Assembly (NCBI RefSeq): GCF_017876515.1
Contig: NZ_JAGIOC010000001.1
Span: forward strand, 3,472,001 to 3,536,000
Length of the DNA: 64,000 bases
Reading direction: 5' to 3'
From: Brachybacterium fresconis
Lineage (GTDB): Bacteria > Actinomycetota > Actinomycetes > Actinomycetales > Dermabacteraceae
Under the pieces are notes generated by a model. It ran no database searches and was not told the origin of the DNA. It saw only the letters and a list, made by a program, of their open reading frames with translations. A program made the position numbers and the translations under genes. Within the stretch, counting starts at the first letter, position 1. Each line of letters starts with the position of its first letter. Positions 42,308-52,451 of this stretch are shown here, in pieces.

Positions 42308-42799
42308 ATGGTATTTCAGGGCGAAGTGCTGTCCGTCGGTGCGTTGCTGGATGTTGCCCGCACCACGCCGGAGACCGCACAGAACACGCGGGTGGGGTTG
42401 CGTCACACCGCCGCGCAGAACGCTGCTGCATGCCGCACGATGCTCGCCATCGATGAGCCTCTTGATGCGTGCTGGCGGTTCGGCATCCTCCAGACTCTGG
42501 ACGACTACGCCTCTTCCTCGCGTCGCGGTGGTCCTGACCTCGCTGCCGGAGTGTTCACCGACGAGCCGCCGCGCACCGGCTCGGTCGAGGTCGATGCCGC
42601 GTTCGCGGCACTCGCGGAGCACCTGGCCGAGCGGGACGGCTGGCCGACGCCTGCCTGGGCATCTGACCCGAGCCGCCGTACCACGGCCTGGTATCCAAGT
42701 GTTCCAGCGATCTTCCACGCTGACGCCGACCAGGAGAGCCCTGAGGCGTTTCGGCGGCGCGGGATTCTCATCACGTCCCGTTCTCTGTCCAGGGCATGA
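42308..42799 (+). CDS. small partner of a DUF6036-type nucleotidyltransferase
   Basis: This 163-aa protein has a start at 42308 after AGGAGG. Its second half (TPAWASDPSRRTTAWYPSVP, then ESPEAFRRRGILITSRSL) matches the C-terminal domain often found after an XRE helix-turn-helix in antitoxin-like proteins of this operon type. The DNA-binding domain is absent here: the N-terminal region is helical but lacks a recognisable helix-turn-helix. Its stop overlaps the next start (ATGA). It is probably the antitoxin or control partner of the nucleotidyltransferase. Confidence 0.65.
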   Translation: MVFQGEVLSVGALLDVARTTPETAQNTRVGLRHTAAQNAAACRTMLAIDEPLDACWRFGILQTLDDYASSSRRGGPDLAAGVFTDEPPRTGSVEVDAAFAALAEHLAERDGWPTPAWASDPSRRTTAWYPSVPAIFHADADQESPEAFRRRGILITSRSLSRA

Positions 42800-43332
42800 G
42801 CACAGACGGGCAACTCGACGCGGACGGGGTGCGTGCCCTGTTCCGGGAGCTGTCCGGCCGGCTGGACGAAGCTGGGGCGGCGGCGCAGTTGTTCGTCGTT
42901 GGCGGGGCTGCGATGGCCTTGGCCTACGACGTCGACCGGCTGACTCGTGACGTGGATGCGCTGTTCGTCCCCGCACCCGTGGTGCGCCGGATCGCCGAAG
43001 AGATGAGTGGCCCGCACGGGTTGGAGCCGGACTGGCTCAACGACGCCGCGAAAGGGTTCCTGCCCGGAGAGGACGAGCACCCTCGCACTGTGTTCGAGTC
43101 TGAATCGCTGCTGGTGCAGGTGCCCTCCCCGGGATACTTGCTGGCGATGAAGCTGCACGCCTCGCGTGATGAGCGCGACCTCGATGACGCAGCGGTGTTG
43201 TTCAACCAACTCGGCTACACCACTGCTCAGGAGTGCGTGGACCTGCTCGATGCCACCTATCCGGCAGGTCAACTCCTGCCACGCCACCGTTACCTCGCCG
43301 ACGAGGTCGCCAACCGCGCACGCGCGAGGTGA
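42796..43332 (+). CDS. DUF6036-type nucleotidyltransferase-fold protein
   Basis: This 178-aa protein has the nucleotidyltransferase signature LFVVGGAAMALAYDVDRLTR followed by DVDALF. The Gly-Gly loop and the D-x-D metal site are intact. A helical C-terminal half follows (LAMKLHASRDERDLDDAAVL). Proteins of this type act in AbiE-like or MNT-type toxin-antitoxin systems, where they add nucleotides to a target or partner. Overlap with the preceding gene shows an operon. The toxic activity is inferred from family and context only. Confidence 0.75.
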   Translation: MSTDGQLDADGVRALFRELSGRLDEAGAAAQLFVVGGAAMALAYDVDRLTRDVDALFVPAPVVRRIAEEMSGPHGLEPDWLNDAAKGFLPGEDEHPRTVFESESLLVQVPSPGYLLAMKLHASRDERDLDDAAVLFNQLGYTTAQECVDLLDATYPAGQLLPRHRYLADEVANRARAR

Positions 43333-43666
43333 CGCCCCGCCGGTCGGCACCGAGAAGAGGAGCCGCGAACCGACCGCCGAAGACGGCTTCCGCGCGTTCC
43401 GCGATCCCGGGCAAGACCCTTCCGGCCCGGATAAGCACAGTTCGGGCCACCGCCTGCAGCCAGTCCTTGCCGGACACCCGGTCTGACGGTCGCGACTCAG
43501 ATGCCAGCCGATTAGCTGGCTCGGTGTCGATGCCGAATCGTCATCAGATCGGTCTCGGTGTTCGGCGCTGGAGTGTCGGGGAAGCCGAATAGCATCTTCC
43601 CCATGTCGTGAGGACGAGGCCGGCGCCGTTGGACGCGAAGCTCTCGTCCAAGTGGGGAGGAGCATC
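43333..43666. other. intergenic region
   Basis: This stretch of 334 nt has no supported gene. A 6-bp stem hairpin (GCCAGC, CGATTA loop, GCTGGC at 43503-43520) lies downstream of the nucleotidyltransferase operon but lacks a T run. A short minus-strand open stretch (SGKDWLQAVARTVLIRAG, about 43335-43477) could be a gene remnant. Confidence 0.4.
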
Positions 43667-44584
43667 GTGACCATCTACCGGCGGCGAGGGCATTGGCGGC
43701 GGCGGAAAGACGGCAGCCGCTACTGGGTTTCGGGACATTGGGTGAGCCGCGACGGAGGGAGAACGCTCTCATCGCTCATCGCTGCACGACATTCGTCCAC
43801 GAGCCGCCGAGACTCCTCGCGTGATGCAGCGAAGCGCGCGACGGTCAGGCAGACAGCGGCGCGAGCCCAACCAGTGCGTTGGACCAGCATCCCGGACGAG
43901 CCGAACGCACGGTGCCCGGTCTGTGATTCGCAGGTGTGGTTCTTCCGCAATCCGCGCGGTGGGTGCGCGTACTTTGACGCTCTCGGAAAGCCGTGGCCTC
44001 TACACCCCTGTATGGAGCTCCGGAGAACCACCTCGGACCAGTTGGCGGCAAGAGATTTCATCAAGGCGTGCGAGCGCGCTCGTCTCCGCGAGGTGGCGAC
44101 TGGCGTGGGCCAGACGGGCGGGTCACGATACAGCGCATCAGCTTCCGCGAGTGCTGCCGCATCGCCTGCGTCCATCTCCAGCGCAGCTACGGAGTCAGTG
44201 TCAGAGGAACCGTTGGACTGGTGGGTGGTGCTGTACGGGCTTTTCGCCCTGCTCCTCTCACTCCCGCTCTCCGAATGGATCTGGTCGCGGTTCGAATGGA
44301 TTCCCGGGCTTTTGTTCCTGTGGGCCGTCACCGTGCCCACCCTCGCGATGGCTGGCGCCATCGCGTGGTTCCTCCTTCGCGTGCCACCCCCTCGATGGGA
44401 TCTCGGCAGTGCACTCGCTACCGTCGTCATGGCTCCACTCTTGCTCGTCGTGGGCATCATCGGGAACGTGCTCACACTTGGGCTGGGCATCCCGTGCGCG
44501 GCGATCTTCGTGGTCTCGGAAGCCAAGACAGCGCGACAACAGGCGGCCACGAGCGAACGGAGCCGCCCACGCGGCGCCTCATAG
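43667..44584 (+). CDS. zinc-ribbon membrane protein of unknown function
   Basis: This 305-aa protein starts at a GTG six bases after GGGGAGG. The N terminus is basic with a repeated motif (RRRGHWRRRKDGSRYWVSGH). A central metal-binding stretch CPVCDSQVWFFRNPRGG plus YFDALGKPWPLHPC has the spacing of a known actinobacterial zinc-ribbon module. A Ser/Ala-rich linker leads to about four membrane helices (residues 195-290). The function is unknown. It lies directly upstream of the BREX operon on the same strand with 95 nt between them, and may be an accessory or an unrelated defence gene. Confidence 0.72.
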   Translation: MTIYRRRGHWRRRKDGSRYWVSGHWVSRDGGRTLSSLIAARHSSTSRRDSSRDAAKRATVRQTAARAQPVRWTSIPDEPNARCPVCDSQVWFFRNPRGGCAYFDALGKPWPLHPCMELRRTTSDQLAARDFIKACERARLREVATGVGQTGGSRYSASASASAAASPASISSAATESVSEEPLDWWVVLYGLFALLLSLPLSEWIWSRFEWIPGLLFLWAVTVPTLAMAGAIAWFLLRVPPPRWDLGSALATVVMAPLLLVVGIIGNVLTLGLGIPCAAIFVVSEAKTARQQAATSERSRPRGAS

Positions 44585-44679
44585 TCGAAGACGTCTGCCG
44601 CGAAGGAGGTCACCGCGGACGCGTCTGATCAGTAGGATGACCTGGTGCGCCCACTATGAGGGAAGCGAGGGAGGAACAG

Positions 44680-47600
44680 TTGACCGACGATCGCTGGATC
44701 GAGGTGACCGCCTCCCAGTTCGACCACGAGCGCGAAGGTCTCGAGTACCTCCGTGAGCGGGTCCCGATGCATTCTCCGTATCGCGTCTGGACGAACTTCG
44801 AGTTCCGTGACACGCACGGCGGGTGGCACGAGGTCGACGCGCTGCTGCTCGGACAGGACGCCCTGTACCTCATCGAGCTCAAGCACTACTTCGGCACCAT
44901 CACTGGCAACGACCGCACCTGGCATCGCAACGGGCGTACGGAGAGCTCCCCGCTGCTGCTCGCACGCCGCAAAGCGCAGAAGCTCGCCTCGAAGCTCCAG
45001 GAGGTCTACCGCGAAGTCGCGGGCCCCGACCCTGAGATCCCGGTGAAGCGGATCGTCCCCTGGGTGCAGGAGGCCGTGTTCCTCCACCACCGTGCGACGA
45101 AGGTGCTGATGCCCGAGTCCTCGCGGATCAACCTCTTCGGCTTGGACGAGCTGGAGGACGCCCCGGCGGGGCTGCCAGGGATCACCCAGCTCCTCGAGGG
45201 CACCACCGAGCGCGGCCATCCGATCCATCCGCAGCAAGAAGAGTTCCTGACCCTCCTGCTGAAGAGGATCGGCCTGGTCCAGCGCCGCGAGCGGGAGGTG
45301 GGCTCCTGGGTGATCGTCGACGGCGGCGCGATCGCCGAGGGCGACGGATGGCAGGACTGGGAGGCCTCAGGCAAGGAGACCGGCGCTCCGGCCCGCATTC
45401 GCTTCCAGACGCACACGACCGATGTCGAGCGCCGCGTCGCTCGGGCGATCGCGGACCACGAGTTCGCCGTGATGCGCCGCTTGCACCACGACGGCTTGAT
45501 CCGGCCCATCGACGTGGTCAACGACGAGCAGCTGGGACGGGGACTGGTCTACGACTGGGACCCCGATCTGGTGCGCCTGGACCACTGGCTCGCCGACCAC
45601 GGAGAAGAGGCCGACCTCGGCCAGCGTCTGCAGATTATCCGCGAGGTCGGAGAGGTCCTGGAGTACGCCCACGGCAAGAGCCTCGCGCATCGCCACCTCA
45701 CCCCGGAGACGATCTGGATCGGCCCAGCGGCGCAGCCGAGCGGCCCGCTCACCGTGAAGGTCTCGGACTGGAGCGCAGCCGGTTCTTCCCGGGAGGGCGG
45801 GTCCCAGCCCGGCATCACCCAGCATGCAGCGCGCACGGCGGCGAGAGAGGACGCAGCACTGCTGACCTTCCAGGCGCCGGAGGGCGCCTGGAGTGCAGAG
45901 GCGACCGACCGTCCCGGTCTGGACCAGTTCTCGCTCGGCGCGCTCGCCTACTACCTCTTCGCCGGTCATGCCCCTGCAGCGACTCCTCAAGAGCTGCTGT
46001 TCCGGTTGCGGGAGCAGACCGGTCTTGACCTCGGGGTGGACATCCCGGAGATCCCTGAGCCGATTCGGGATGCCGTGCGCACCGCAACCAGCGCGGCACC
46101 GAAGGGCCGTCACGCGTCGATCCGGGAGTTCCTCGCCGCTCTGGACCGCACCGAGCAGGTCCCCACGGACGATGCTCTGGACCCCCGGGACGCGAAGGTC
46201 CAGGACTTGTTGGCCGAGGGTCGCTTCACCGTGAAGAGCCGGCTCGGAAAGGGTTCCACGGCACTGGGGCTGCTGGTCGAGGACGCCGAGGTCCCCACCC
46301 AGAACAAGGATCGGGTGCTCAAGGTCGCGCTCGACGAGAAGGCGGAGGCCCGCCTCGTCGAGGAGGCTGACATCCTCTCTCGGCTGAGAAGCCGCCACGT
46401 GGTCGCCCTGCACGAAGGACCGTTCCCGCTCGGCCCCACCTCGGCGCTGCTGCTCGAGAGCGCCGGGGAGGACACACTGCGCGACCTGTTGCGCCGCTCC
46501 GACCACGGGCTCCCGGTCGACCTCCTCGAACGCTACGGGGACGACCTGCTCGGGGCGCTCGAAGCGCTGGACAAAGCGGGGATCGATCACCGCGATATCA
46601 AACCCGCCAACCTCGGCATCGGCAAGGACAGCAGCAAGAGCTGGCATGTGAAGCTGTTCGACTTCTCCCTGAGCAGGGCCCCTGCCTCGGAGATCGACGC
46701 CGGCACGGCCCCGTATCTGGACCCGTTCCTGGGAGATGCGGACCGCAGCCTCTACGACAGCGCCGCCGAGCGCTACTCCGCCGCCGTGGTGCTGTACGAG
46801 ATGGCCACCAGCCTCCACCCCCGCTACGGCGAGGATCCCACCGCCAACCCGGCAGCGGTCACCGCTGACGTCGCCGTGGACCCGCGGGACTTCCCGGAAG
46901 GTCTGCGCGAAGAATTGGCCGCCTTCTTCTCCCGCGCTCTGTCTCGTCGGGCTCCGGAGCGGTTCGGCACCGTGGGGGAGATGCGCAGCGCGTGGAAGGC
47001 CATGTTCGGGTCGGCCACGACGACGGCACCCTCGGATGCGGACGAGATCGCCTCCAGCGTCACCCTCGGGACGCCGCTGGCGGAAGCGGGGCTTTCGCCA
47101 CGTGCCCTGAGCTGGTTCACCGGCCAGGGGCACCAGACCGTGCGCGATGTGGTGGTGCTGGACTCCATGCAGCTCAGTCGCACCCCCGGCCTGACCAAGA
47201 ACACCCGTGACGAGGTACTGGCTCGCGCGAAGGCGTGGCGAACCCGCTTCGCCGAAACGGCGAAGGCCGCGCGCCGCACGACCGGTGATCTCCCGCCCCT
47301 GGATGATGTCGCTGACCTGTTGGTCACGCGGCTGCGCGAGCGCCGCACGGACCTCCACCGCGAGGTGCTGGACCTGCTGCTGGCTCGCGGCACGAAGAAC
47401 GTCGAGGCCTTCGCCCCGCAGGTGGCTCTCAGCGCGATGCTCGGGGTCGGCACCCCGCCGGTCAACCAGGCACTGATCGACATGCACCAGGAGTGGTCGG
47501 TCGACGAGCAGGCCGGACCGGTGCTGGACCGCGTCGCCGGGGCAGTCGATGCGATTCTCGACGACCTCGGAGGGGTGGCCGCCGTCGGGGAGATCGTCAC

Positions 47601-48918
47601 CGAGCTGATGCGACGCTCAGGCGAGGGGGAGACCGCGGCGACCACGAGTGAGAACGCTCGCCGCCACGCCGAAGGGATCCTGCGGATCGTGGTGGACGGC
47701 AGGCGCCACCGCCGACGGGCGGAGGACGACTCGGTGCCGCCGCTGGAGGAGCGCCGCCGCGGCGACCGTGTCGTCGCGCTGGGCCGTGGCAACGACGTGC
47801 TGAACCTGGCCGTGCGGCTCGGTGAGACGGCTCGGGATGCGGTCGAAGACCTCTCCGGGGTGCTGCCGGCCGGTCGTTCCCGCGCCCTCATCGCGCCGCT
47901 GCTGGACGATCTCGAGGACCTGGGCGAGGAATCGCCGCTGCGCGCCGGGCACCGCGCCCTCCGGCTCGCGGCGTCGATGTCGCAGAACACCGCAGGTGCC
48001 AGCTTCGCCGGGGAACTGCACCGCCGGGACCTGCCGGCACCAGAGGCGGTGCGCATCGCTCTCGGCGACCTCACCACCGACGCCCGGATGAGCCCGACGG
48101 TGCTCCAGGACCGAGTCGCTGCACGCTTCCCGCAGCTCGCCCGCCTCCCGGGGCGTCCTCAGCTGGACTCCGTGGTCGCCGAATCCCAGCTCGTCCTGCG
48201 ATTCGACGAGACGGCGAAGCAGTACGTGGGTCCCACCATCACCGGGGACACCACGATGCTCACGCGGCGGCCCGCCACTGTGACCCAGGCAGATCGCACC
48301 GAGGCGGAGGACACCGCGATCACCCGCCGCCTGGAGGACTCCCGTCGCCGCCGCTCCTACCTGGTGCTCGGCACGCTCCCGTCCCGGCTGGGGGTGCTGG
48401 AGCAGGCACTGGAGAACCGCTTCGCCGCTCGCCGCTTGGGGGTGGCCACGCTGCTGCTGGACGAGATGCGCCGCGTGCTCACCGAGAACCCCGGTTTCCC
48501 GGACTGGGACGTGATCGTGCAGGCGGATGCGGGGACCGCGGGCAGCCGCGAACAGCAGGCGGTCGCGAAGGTGGTCGAGCTCGCGATGCCGGCGGTCACC
48601 GCCCGTATCGAGGAACTCATGGACGACGTCGGAGAACCCGCCGACGACCGCGCCCCGCTGGTGCTCGCCGACGTGGACATGCTCGTGCGTTATGGGCAGG
48701 TGGGCGAGCTGCGTCGCCTGTCCGATCTGACCGTCTCCCGCAGCCGGGCTGTGTGGGTGATCGTTCCCCAGTACGAGATCCACACCGGCCCGGAGATCGA
48801 CGGGACCCGGCTGACCACCAGCCCTCACCAGTTCCTCGACGTGGATTACGCCTGGAGCGACACCCTCGCACGCCCAGTCTCCGACGACCCCTCACCCCTC
48901 CTGGAGGACGCCCCGTGA
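44680..48918 (+). CDS. pglW: BREX type 2 serine/threonine kinase PglW
   Basis: This 1412-aa protein is the first BREX-2 gene. An N-terminal NERD nuclease-related domain is visible (GGWHEVDALLLGQDALYLIE, LKHYFGTI). Two kinase-like domains follow. The first is degenerate, with HRHLTPETI in place of HRD-x-KPxN (His337-Arg338-His339). The second is canonical, with Gly-rich loop RLGKGSTALG, HRDIKPANL at 637-645 and FDFSLS. A helix-hairpin-like segment (GLTKNTRDEVLARA) and a long C-terminal region complete the protein. I chose the TTG at 44680, four to five bases after GGGAGGAA. The ATG at 44656 lacks a site. The stop overlaps the pglX GTG. Confidence 0.93.
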   Translation: MTDDRWIEVTASQFDHEREGLEYLRERVPMHSPYRVWTNFEFRDTHGGWHEVDALLLGQDALYLIELKHYFGTITGNDRTWHRNGRTESSPLLLARRKAQKLASKLQEVYREVAGPDPEIPVKRIVPWVQEAVFLHHRATKVLMPESSRINLFGLDELEDAPAGLPGITQLLEGTTERGHPIHPQQEEFLTLLLKRIGLVQRREREVGSWVIVDGGAIAEGDGWQDWEASGKETGAPARIRFQTHTTDVERRVARAIADHEFAVMRRLHHDGLIRPIDVVNDEQLGRGLVYDWDPDLVRLDHWLADHGEEADLGQRLQIIREVGEVLEYAHGKSLAHRHLTPETIWIGPAAQPSGPLTVKVSDWSAAGSSREGGSQPGITQHAARTAAREDAALLTFQAPEGAWSAEATDRPGLDQFSLGALAYYLFAGHAPAATPQELLFRLREQTGLDLGVDIPEIPEPIRDAVRTATSAAPKGRHASIREFLAALDRTEQVPTDDALDPRDAKVQDLLAEGRFTVKSRLGKGSTALGLLVEDAEVPTQNKDRVLKVALDEKAEARLVEEADILSRLRSRHVVALHEGPFPLGPTSALLLESAGEDTLRDLLRRSDHGLPVDLLERYGDDLLGALEALDKAGIDHRDIKPANLGIGKDSSKSWHVKLFDFSLSRAPASEIDAGTAPYLDPFLGDADRSLYDSAAERYSAAVVLYEMATSLHPRYGEDPTANPAAVTADVAVDPRDFPEGLREELAAFFSRALSRRAPERFGTVGEMRSAWKAMFGSATTTAPSDADEIASSVTLGTPLAEAGLSPRALSWFTGQGHQTVRDVVVLDSMQLSRTPGLTKNTRDEVLARAKAWRTRFAETAKAARRTTGDLPPLDDVADLLVTRLRERRTDLHREVLDLLLARGTKNVEAFAPQVALSAMLGVGTPPVNQALIDMHQEWSVDEQAGPVLDRVAGAVDAILDDLGGVAAVGEIVTELMRRSGEGETAATTSENARRHAEGILRIVVDGRRHRRRAEDDSVPPLEERRRGDRVVALGRGNDVLNLAVRLGETARDAVEDLSGVLPAGRSRALIAPLLDDLEDLGEESPLRAGHRALRLAASMSQNTAGASFAGELHRRDLPAPEAVRIALGDLTTDARMSPTVLQDRVAARFPQLARLPGRPQLDSVVAESQLVLRFDETAKQYVGPTITGDTTMLTRRPATVTQADRTEAEDTAITRRLEDSRRRRSYLVLGTLPSRLGVLEQALENRFAARRLGVATLLLDEMRRVLTENPGFPDWDVIVQADAGTAGSREQQAVAKVVELAMPAVTARIEELMDDVGEPADDRAPLVLADVDMLVRYGQVGELRRLSDLTVSRSRAVWVIVPQYEIHTGPEIDGTRLTTSPHQFLDVDYAWSDTLARPVSDDPSPLLEDAP

Positions 48919-51900
48919 TCGATGCGACCGCGCTGACCACCGATGCCCGTCGCCTCGTGCTCGAGGTCGAGGGCGACCTCCGCGCCGTCCTCGCCGCCGA
49001 CGGAGAGAAGGACTCCGAGTGGCGGGACAAGCACACCGCCGCCCTGCGCGGCAACCGCACCAGCACGGACTTCGCCTCCTGGCGCGACGAGCACATCACC
49101 CAGGTCGCGGTCTCCTGGGTGCTGACCACCGTGTTCGTCCGCTTCCTCGAGGACAACGGTCTGATCAGTCCGCGCTGGTTTGCCGGCCACGGTGCCCGCC
49201 GTACTGAAGCGACAGACGCCGAACAGGCCTACTTCCGTGCCCACCCCGAGCACACCGCCCGCGAGTGGATCCTGCAATCCATCGAGCACCTGGCAGGCCT
49301 GCCCGCGACCGCGCAGCTCGTCGATGCCAAGTCGATGCTGCACCAGATCCCGCTCAGCGGACGGATGGCCGAGCAAATCATCGCGTTCTGGCGCGAGACC
49401 GATGACGACGGCGAGCTCGCGCGCGACTTCACCGACGAGAACCTCAGCACCCGCTTCCTCGGTGACCTCTACCAGGACCTCTCCGAATTCGCGAAGAGCA
49501 CCTACGCCCTGCTGCAGACCCCCGAGTTCGTCGAGGAGTTCATCCTCGACCAGACGATGGAGCCCGCGCTCGCCGAGCGACCGCTCGACGGCTTCCGCAT
49601 CATCGATCCCACCTGCGGCTCCGGCCACTTCCTGCTCGGCGTCTTCGCCCGCCTCGTGAAGCGCTGGCAAAAGGAGGCACCTGCCTTCAATGCCCGCGAG
49701 ATTGTCGCGAAGGCGCTCGAGTCCGTGGTGGGCGTGGACATCAACCCCTTCGCCGTCGCGATAGCCCGCTTCCGCCTCATCCTCGAGGCCTTGAAGATCA
49801 CCGGCGAGACCAGCCTCGAGCAGGCGCCCGCGCTCGAGGTGCGCATCTATGCCGGTGACTCGCTGCTCCCCTGGGGCCGGGGCCAGCAGACGATTCTGGG
49901 CGACGCCGCCGGTGTGGACGGCGACTTCATCGCTGACCTGGCAGAGGACCGCGAGAAGTTGCATGGTGCCCTGCGGACCGGGCAGTACGACGCCGTGGTC
50001 GGGAATCCGCCGTACATCACGGTGAAGGACCCTGCGGCAAGCAAGACGTATCGGAATCTCTACACGACAACCCATCGGCAGTATCAGCTCACGGTCCCGT
50101 TCATGGAGCGGTTCTTCGCACTCGCGAAGACTCGCAACGGTGACCAGCCTGCGGGATGGACCGGCCAGATCACGTCCAACGCGTTCATGAAGCGCGAGTT
50201 CGGGACTAAGCTCATCGAGGAGTACCTGCCCACGAAGGACCTGCGACTCATCGTCGACACCTCGGGAGCATATATTCCCGGTCACGGCACACCGACGTTG
50301 ATCCTGGCAGGGAAGAACCAGCCGCAGCAGGACAACTCCGTCAAGGCCGTGCTGGGTACGCGCGGTGAACCGGGACAACCCAAGGATCCAGCACAGGGGC
50401 TCGTGTGGAGGTCGATCGTTGAGAATATCAACTCGATCGGCTTCGAGAATGAGTTCGTGTCGGTGACAGAGCCGACGGCGAAGTCATTCGCGCAGCATCC
50501 TTGGAGTCTCTCTGGGGGAGCGGCACCGCAGATCAGCGATGCGATTCAGAAAGCAACCACGCAATTGCTCGCTGCATGCATCGACGTCGTAGGGCGTACT
50601 ACGCATACGGGAGCCGACGATGCGTTCTTCATGCCAGCGCATGCGTCCAAGACCCACGGACTTGAGCACGACGTGGTCCCAGTAGTCATCGGCGAGGGAG
50701 TGCGTGACTTTTCGACGTCTCCCGGCGAGGTGACGCTGTTCCCGTACGGGAGCGATGGCGTACCAGTCGAACCGTCTGACATCGCCTCGGGGCGGTACTG
50801 GCGCTGCAAGGCGATTCTCCGTAACCAGATGGACTTCCAGAAAACGAAGGCAGAGCGCGGTCTCCGGTGGTTTGACCACTCGATGTTCTTTCCGCCGCGA
50901 TACGTCAGGCCCCTGGGGATCCCGTTCGCCTTCGTCGCGACACACAACCACTTCGTGCTCGACCGGGGTGGGAAGGTGTTCAACCGTTCGGCACCGGTGA
51001 TCAAGCTGCCGGCGGGGGCGAGCGAGGAGGAACACCTGCACCTGCTCGGCGTGCTCAACTCCTCCACCGCCCTGTTCTGGCTCAAGCAGAACAGCCATAA
51101 CAAGAACACCGGTACTGGCGGCGGCGGGATGGTCGACCAGCCGTGGTCCTGGATGTATGAGTTCACCGGCACCACCCTCCAGGACTATCCCTTGGTCGAA
51201 GCCGACTTCACTGACTTCGGCCGTACCATGGATCAGCTCGCTACGCGGCATGCGGCGGCCCAGCCCTCCGCCACGCTTCGCGAGACAGTGCCGACCGCCG
51301 AGATGCTCAGTGAGGCCGCCAAGTCGTCGGCCTCTTCCCGCGCCCAGATGATCGCGGCCCAGGAAGAGTTGGACTGGTTCGCCTATCGGGCGTACGGCCT
51401 CACGGAGCAGGAGCTCACGTACTCCGGCAACCCGCCCGAGGTCCAGCTAGGGGAGCGAGCCTTCGAGATCGCGCTCGCGCGACGGGTCGCGGGCGGCACA
51501 GAGAGCACTGAGTGGTTCGACTATCACCACTCCGCCCCGGTCACCGAGATCCCCGCTTACTGGCCCGCGGACTACCGCGGACTCGTTCAAAAGCGCCTCG
51601 ACCTCATCGAATCCAGTCGGATGATCGATCTTCTCGAGCGGCCCGAGTACAAACGGCGTTGGCTGGAAGACCCCTGGATGAAGAGGGTCGACCGTGCTCT
51701 GCGCGACTGGTTGCTCGACCGCCTCGAGGACAAACAGATCTGGTTCGACCGGCAGGGCCGCCCCGTGAGCCGATCCATTGCACAGTTGGCGGACGTCGTC
51801 AGCCGCGACCCCGAGCTGCGCGGTGTCGTCGAACTCTGGCGCGGCAGCGCTACCGTCGACCTCATCAAGGCGCTCACCGACCTGCTCACGCCGGAGGTCG

Positions 51901-52451
51901 TGCCCTACCTCGCCGCGTGGCGGCTGAAGCCCAAGGCGATGGAGAAGTTCCGCGCATGGCAGGAGACCTGGCAGCTGCAGCGCCGCGAGGACGCTGGCGA
52001 GATCGGTCTCGACATCCCCGTCCCGCCCAAATACAGCTCCGCCGACTTCCGCAAGAGCACCTACATGGCCCTTCGCGGAAAGCTCGACGTCCCCAAGGAA
52101 CGGTTCATCCACTACCCGAACGCGGGTCTCGCCGCCGATGGCACCCTGCAGCTCGGCTGGGCGGGCTGGAACCACTTCCAGCAGTACCTCGCCCTTGCCG
52201 GCCTGATGGATGACATGGTGAGCGACGGCGCGAGCGACGAGACGCTGCGGCCGCTCGTCGCCGGGCTCGGCGAGCTGCTGTTCTGGGTCGAGCAGTGGCA
52301 TGACGAGATCGACCCCACCTTCGGGCTGAACGCCGCCCAGTTCGCCCGCACCGACTACGACCAGCGCCGCGCCCAGGTCGGCGCGAGCGAAGACGACCTG
52401 CTTTCCTGGCGGCCCCCGGCCGCCACCCGAGGACGAAAGGCGAGATCATGA
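48915..52451 (+). CDS. pglX: BREX type 2 DNA adenine methyltransferase PglX
   Basis: This 1178-aa N6-adenine methyltransferase marks host DNA so that the BREX machinery spares it. The S-adenosylmethionine motif DPTCGSG lies at residues 231-237 and the catalytic NPPY at 364-367. The target-recognition part follows (about 370-700). The GTG start overlaps the pglW stop (GTGA). The segment coding residues about 370-690 has visibly lower GC than both flanks, as if the specificity region had been exchanged. No long G or C run that could cause phase variation is seen. Confidence 0.94.
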   Translation: MIDATALTTDARRLVLEVEGDLRAVLAADGEKDSEWRDKHTAALRGNRTSTDFASWRDEHITQVAVSWVLTTVFVRFLEDNGLISPRWFAGHGARRTEATDAEQAYFRAHPEHTAREWILQSIEHLAGLPATAQLVDAKSMLHQIPLSGRMAEQIIAFWRETDDDGELARDFTDENLSTRFLGDLYQDLSEFAKSTYALLQTPEFVEEFILDQTMEPALAERPLDGFRIIDPTCGSGHFLLGVFARLVKRWQKEAPAFNAREIVAKALESVVGVDINPFAVAIARFRLILEALKITGETSLEQAPALEVRIYAGDSLLPWGRGQQTILGDAAGVDGDFIADLAEDREKLHGALRTGQYDAVVGNPPYITVKDPAASKTYRNLYTTTHRQYQLTVPFMERFFALAKTRNGDQPAGWTGQITSNAFMKREFGTKLIEEYLPTKDLRLIVDTSGAYIPGHGTPTLILAGKNQPQQDNSVKAVLGTRGEPGQPKDPAQGLVWRSIVENINSIGFENEFVSVTEPTAKSFAQHPWSLSGGAAPQISDAIQKATTQLLAACIDVVGRTTHTGADDAFFMPAHASKTHGLEHDVVPVVIGEGVRDFSTSPGEVTLFPYGSDGVPVEPSDIASGRYWRCKAILRNQMDFQKTKAERGLRWFDHSMFFPPRYVRPLGIPFAFVATHNHFVLDRGGKVFNRSAPVIKLPAGASEEEHLHLLGVLNSSTALFWLKQNSHNKNTGTGGGGMVDQPWSWMYEFTGTTLQDYPLVEADFTDFGRTMDQLATRHAAAQPSATLRETVPTAEMLSEAAKSSASSRAQMIAAQEELDWFAYRAYGLTEQELTYSGNPPEVQLGERAFEIALARRVAGGTESTEWFDYHHSAPVTEIPAYWPADYRGLVQKRLDLIESSRMIDLLERPEYKRRWLEDPWMKRVDRALRDWLLDRLEDKQIWFDRQGRPVSRSIAQLADVVSRDPELRGVVELWRGSATVDLIKALTDLLTPEVVPYLAAWRLKPKAMEKFRAWQETWQLQRREDAGEIGLDIPVPPKYSSADFRKSTYMALRGKLDVPKERFIHYPNAGLAADGTLQLGWAGWNHFQQYLALAGLMDDMVSDGASDETLRPLVAGLGELLFWVEQWHDEIDPTFGLNAAQFARTDYDQRRAQVGASEDDLLSWRPPAATRGRKARS

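Noticed and set aside
43503..43520. Rho-independent terminator after the nucleotidyltransferase operon
   Set aside because: There is a 6-bp stem but no T run after it, and it lies 170 nt beyond the stop codon.
48915..52451. Phase-variable homopolymer tract in pglX
   Set aside because: I looked for G or C runs like that of the Streptomyces gene. The longest runs seen are about five bases, too short to support slippage.
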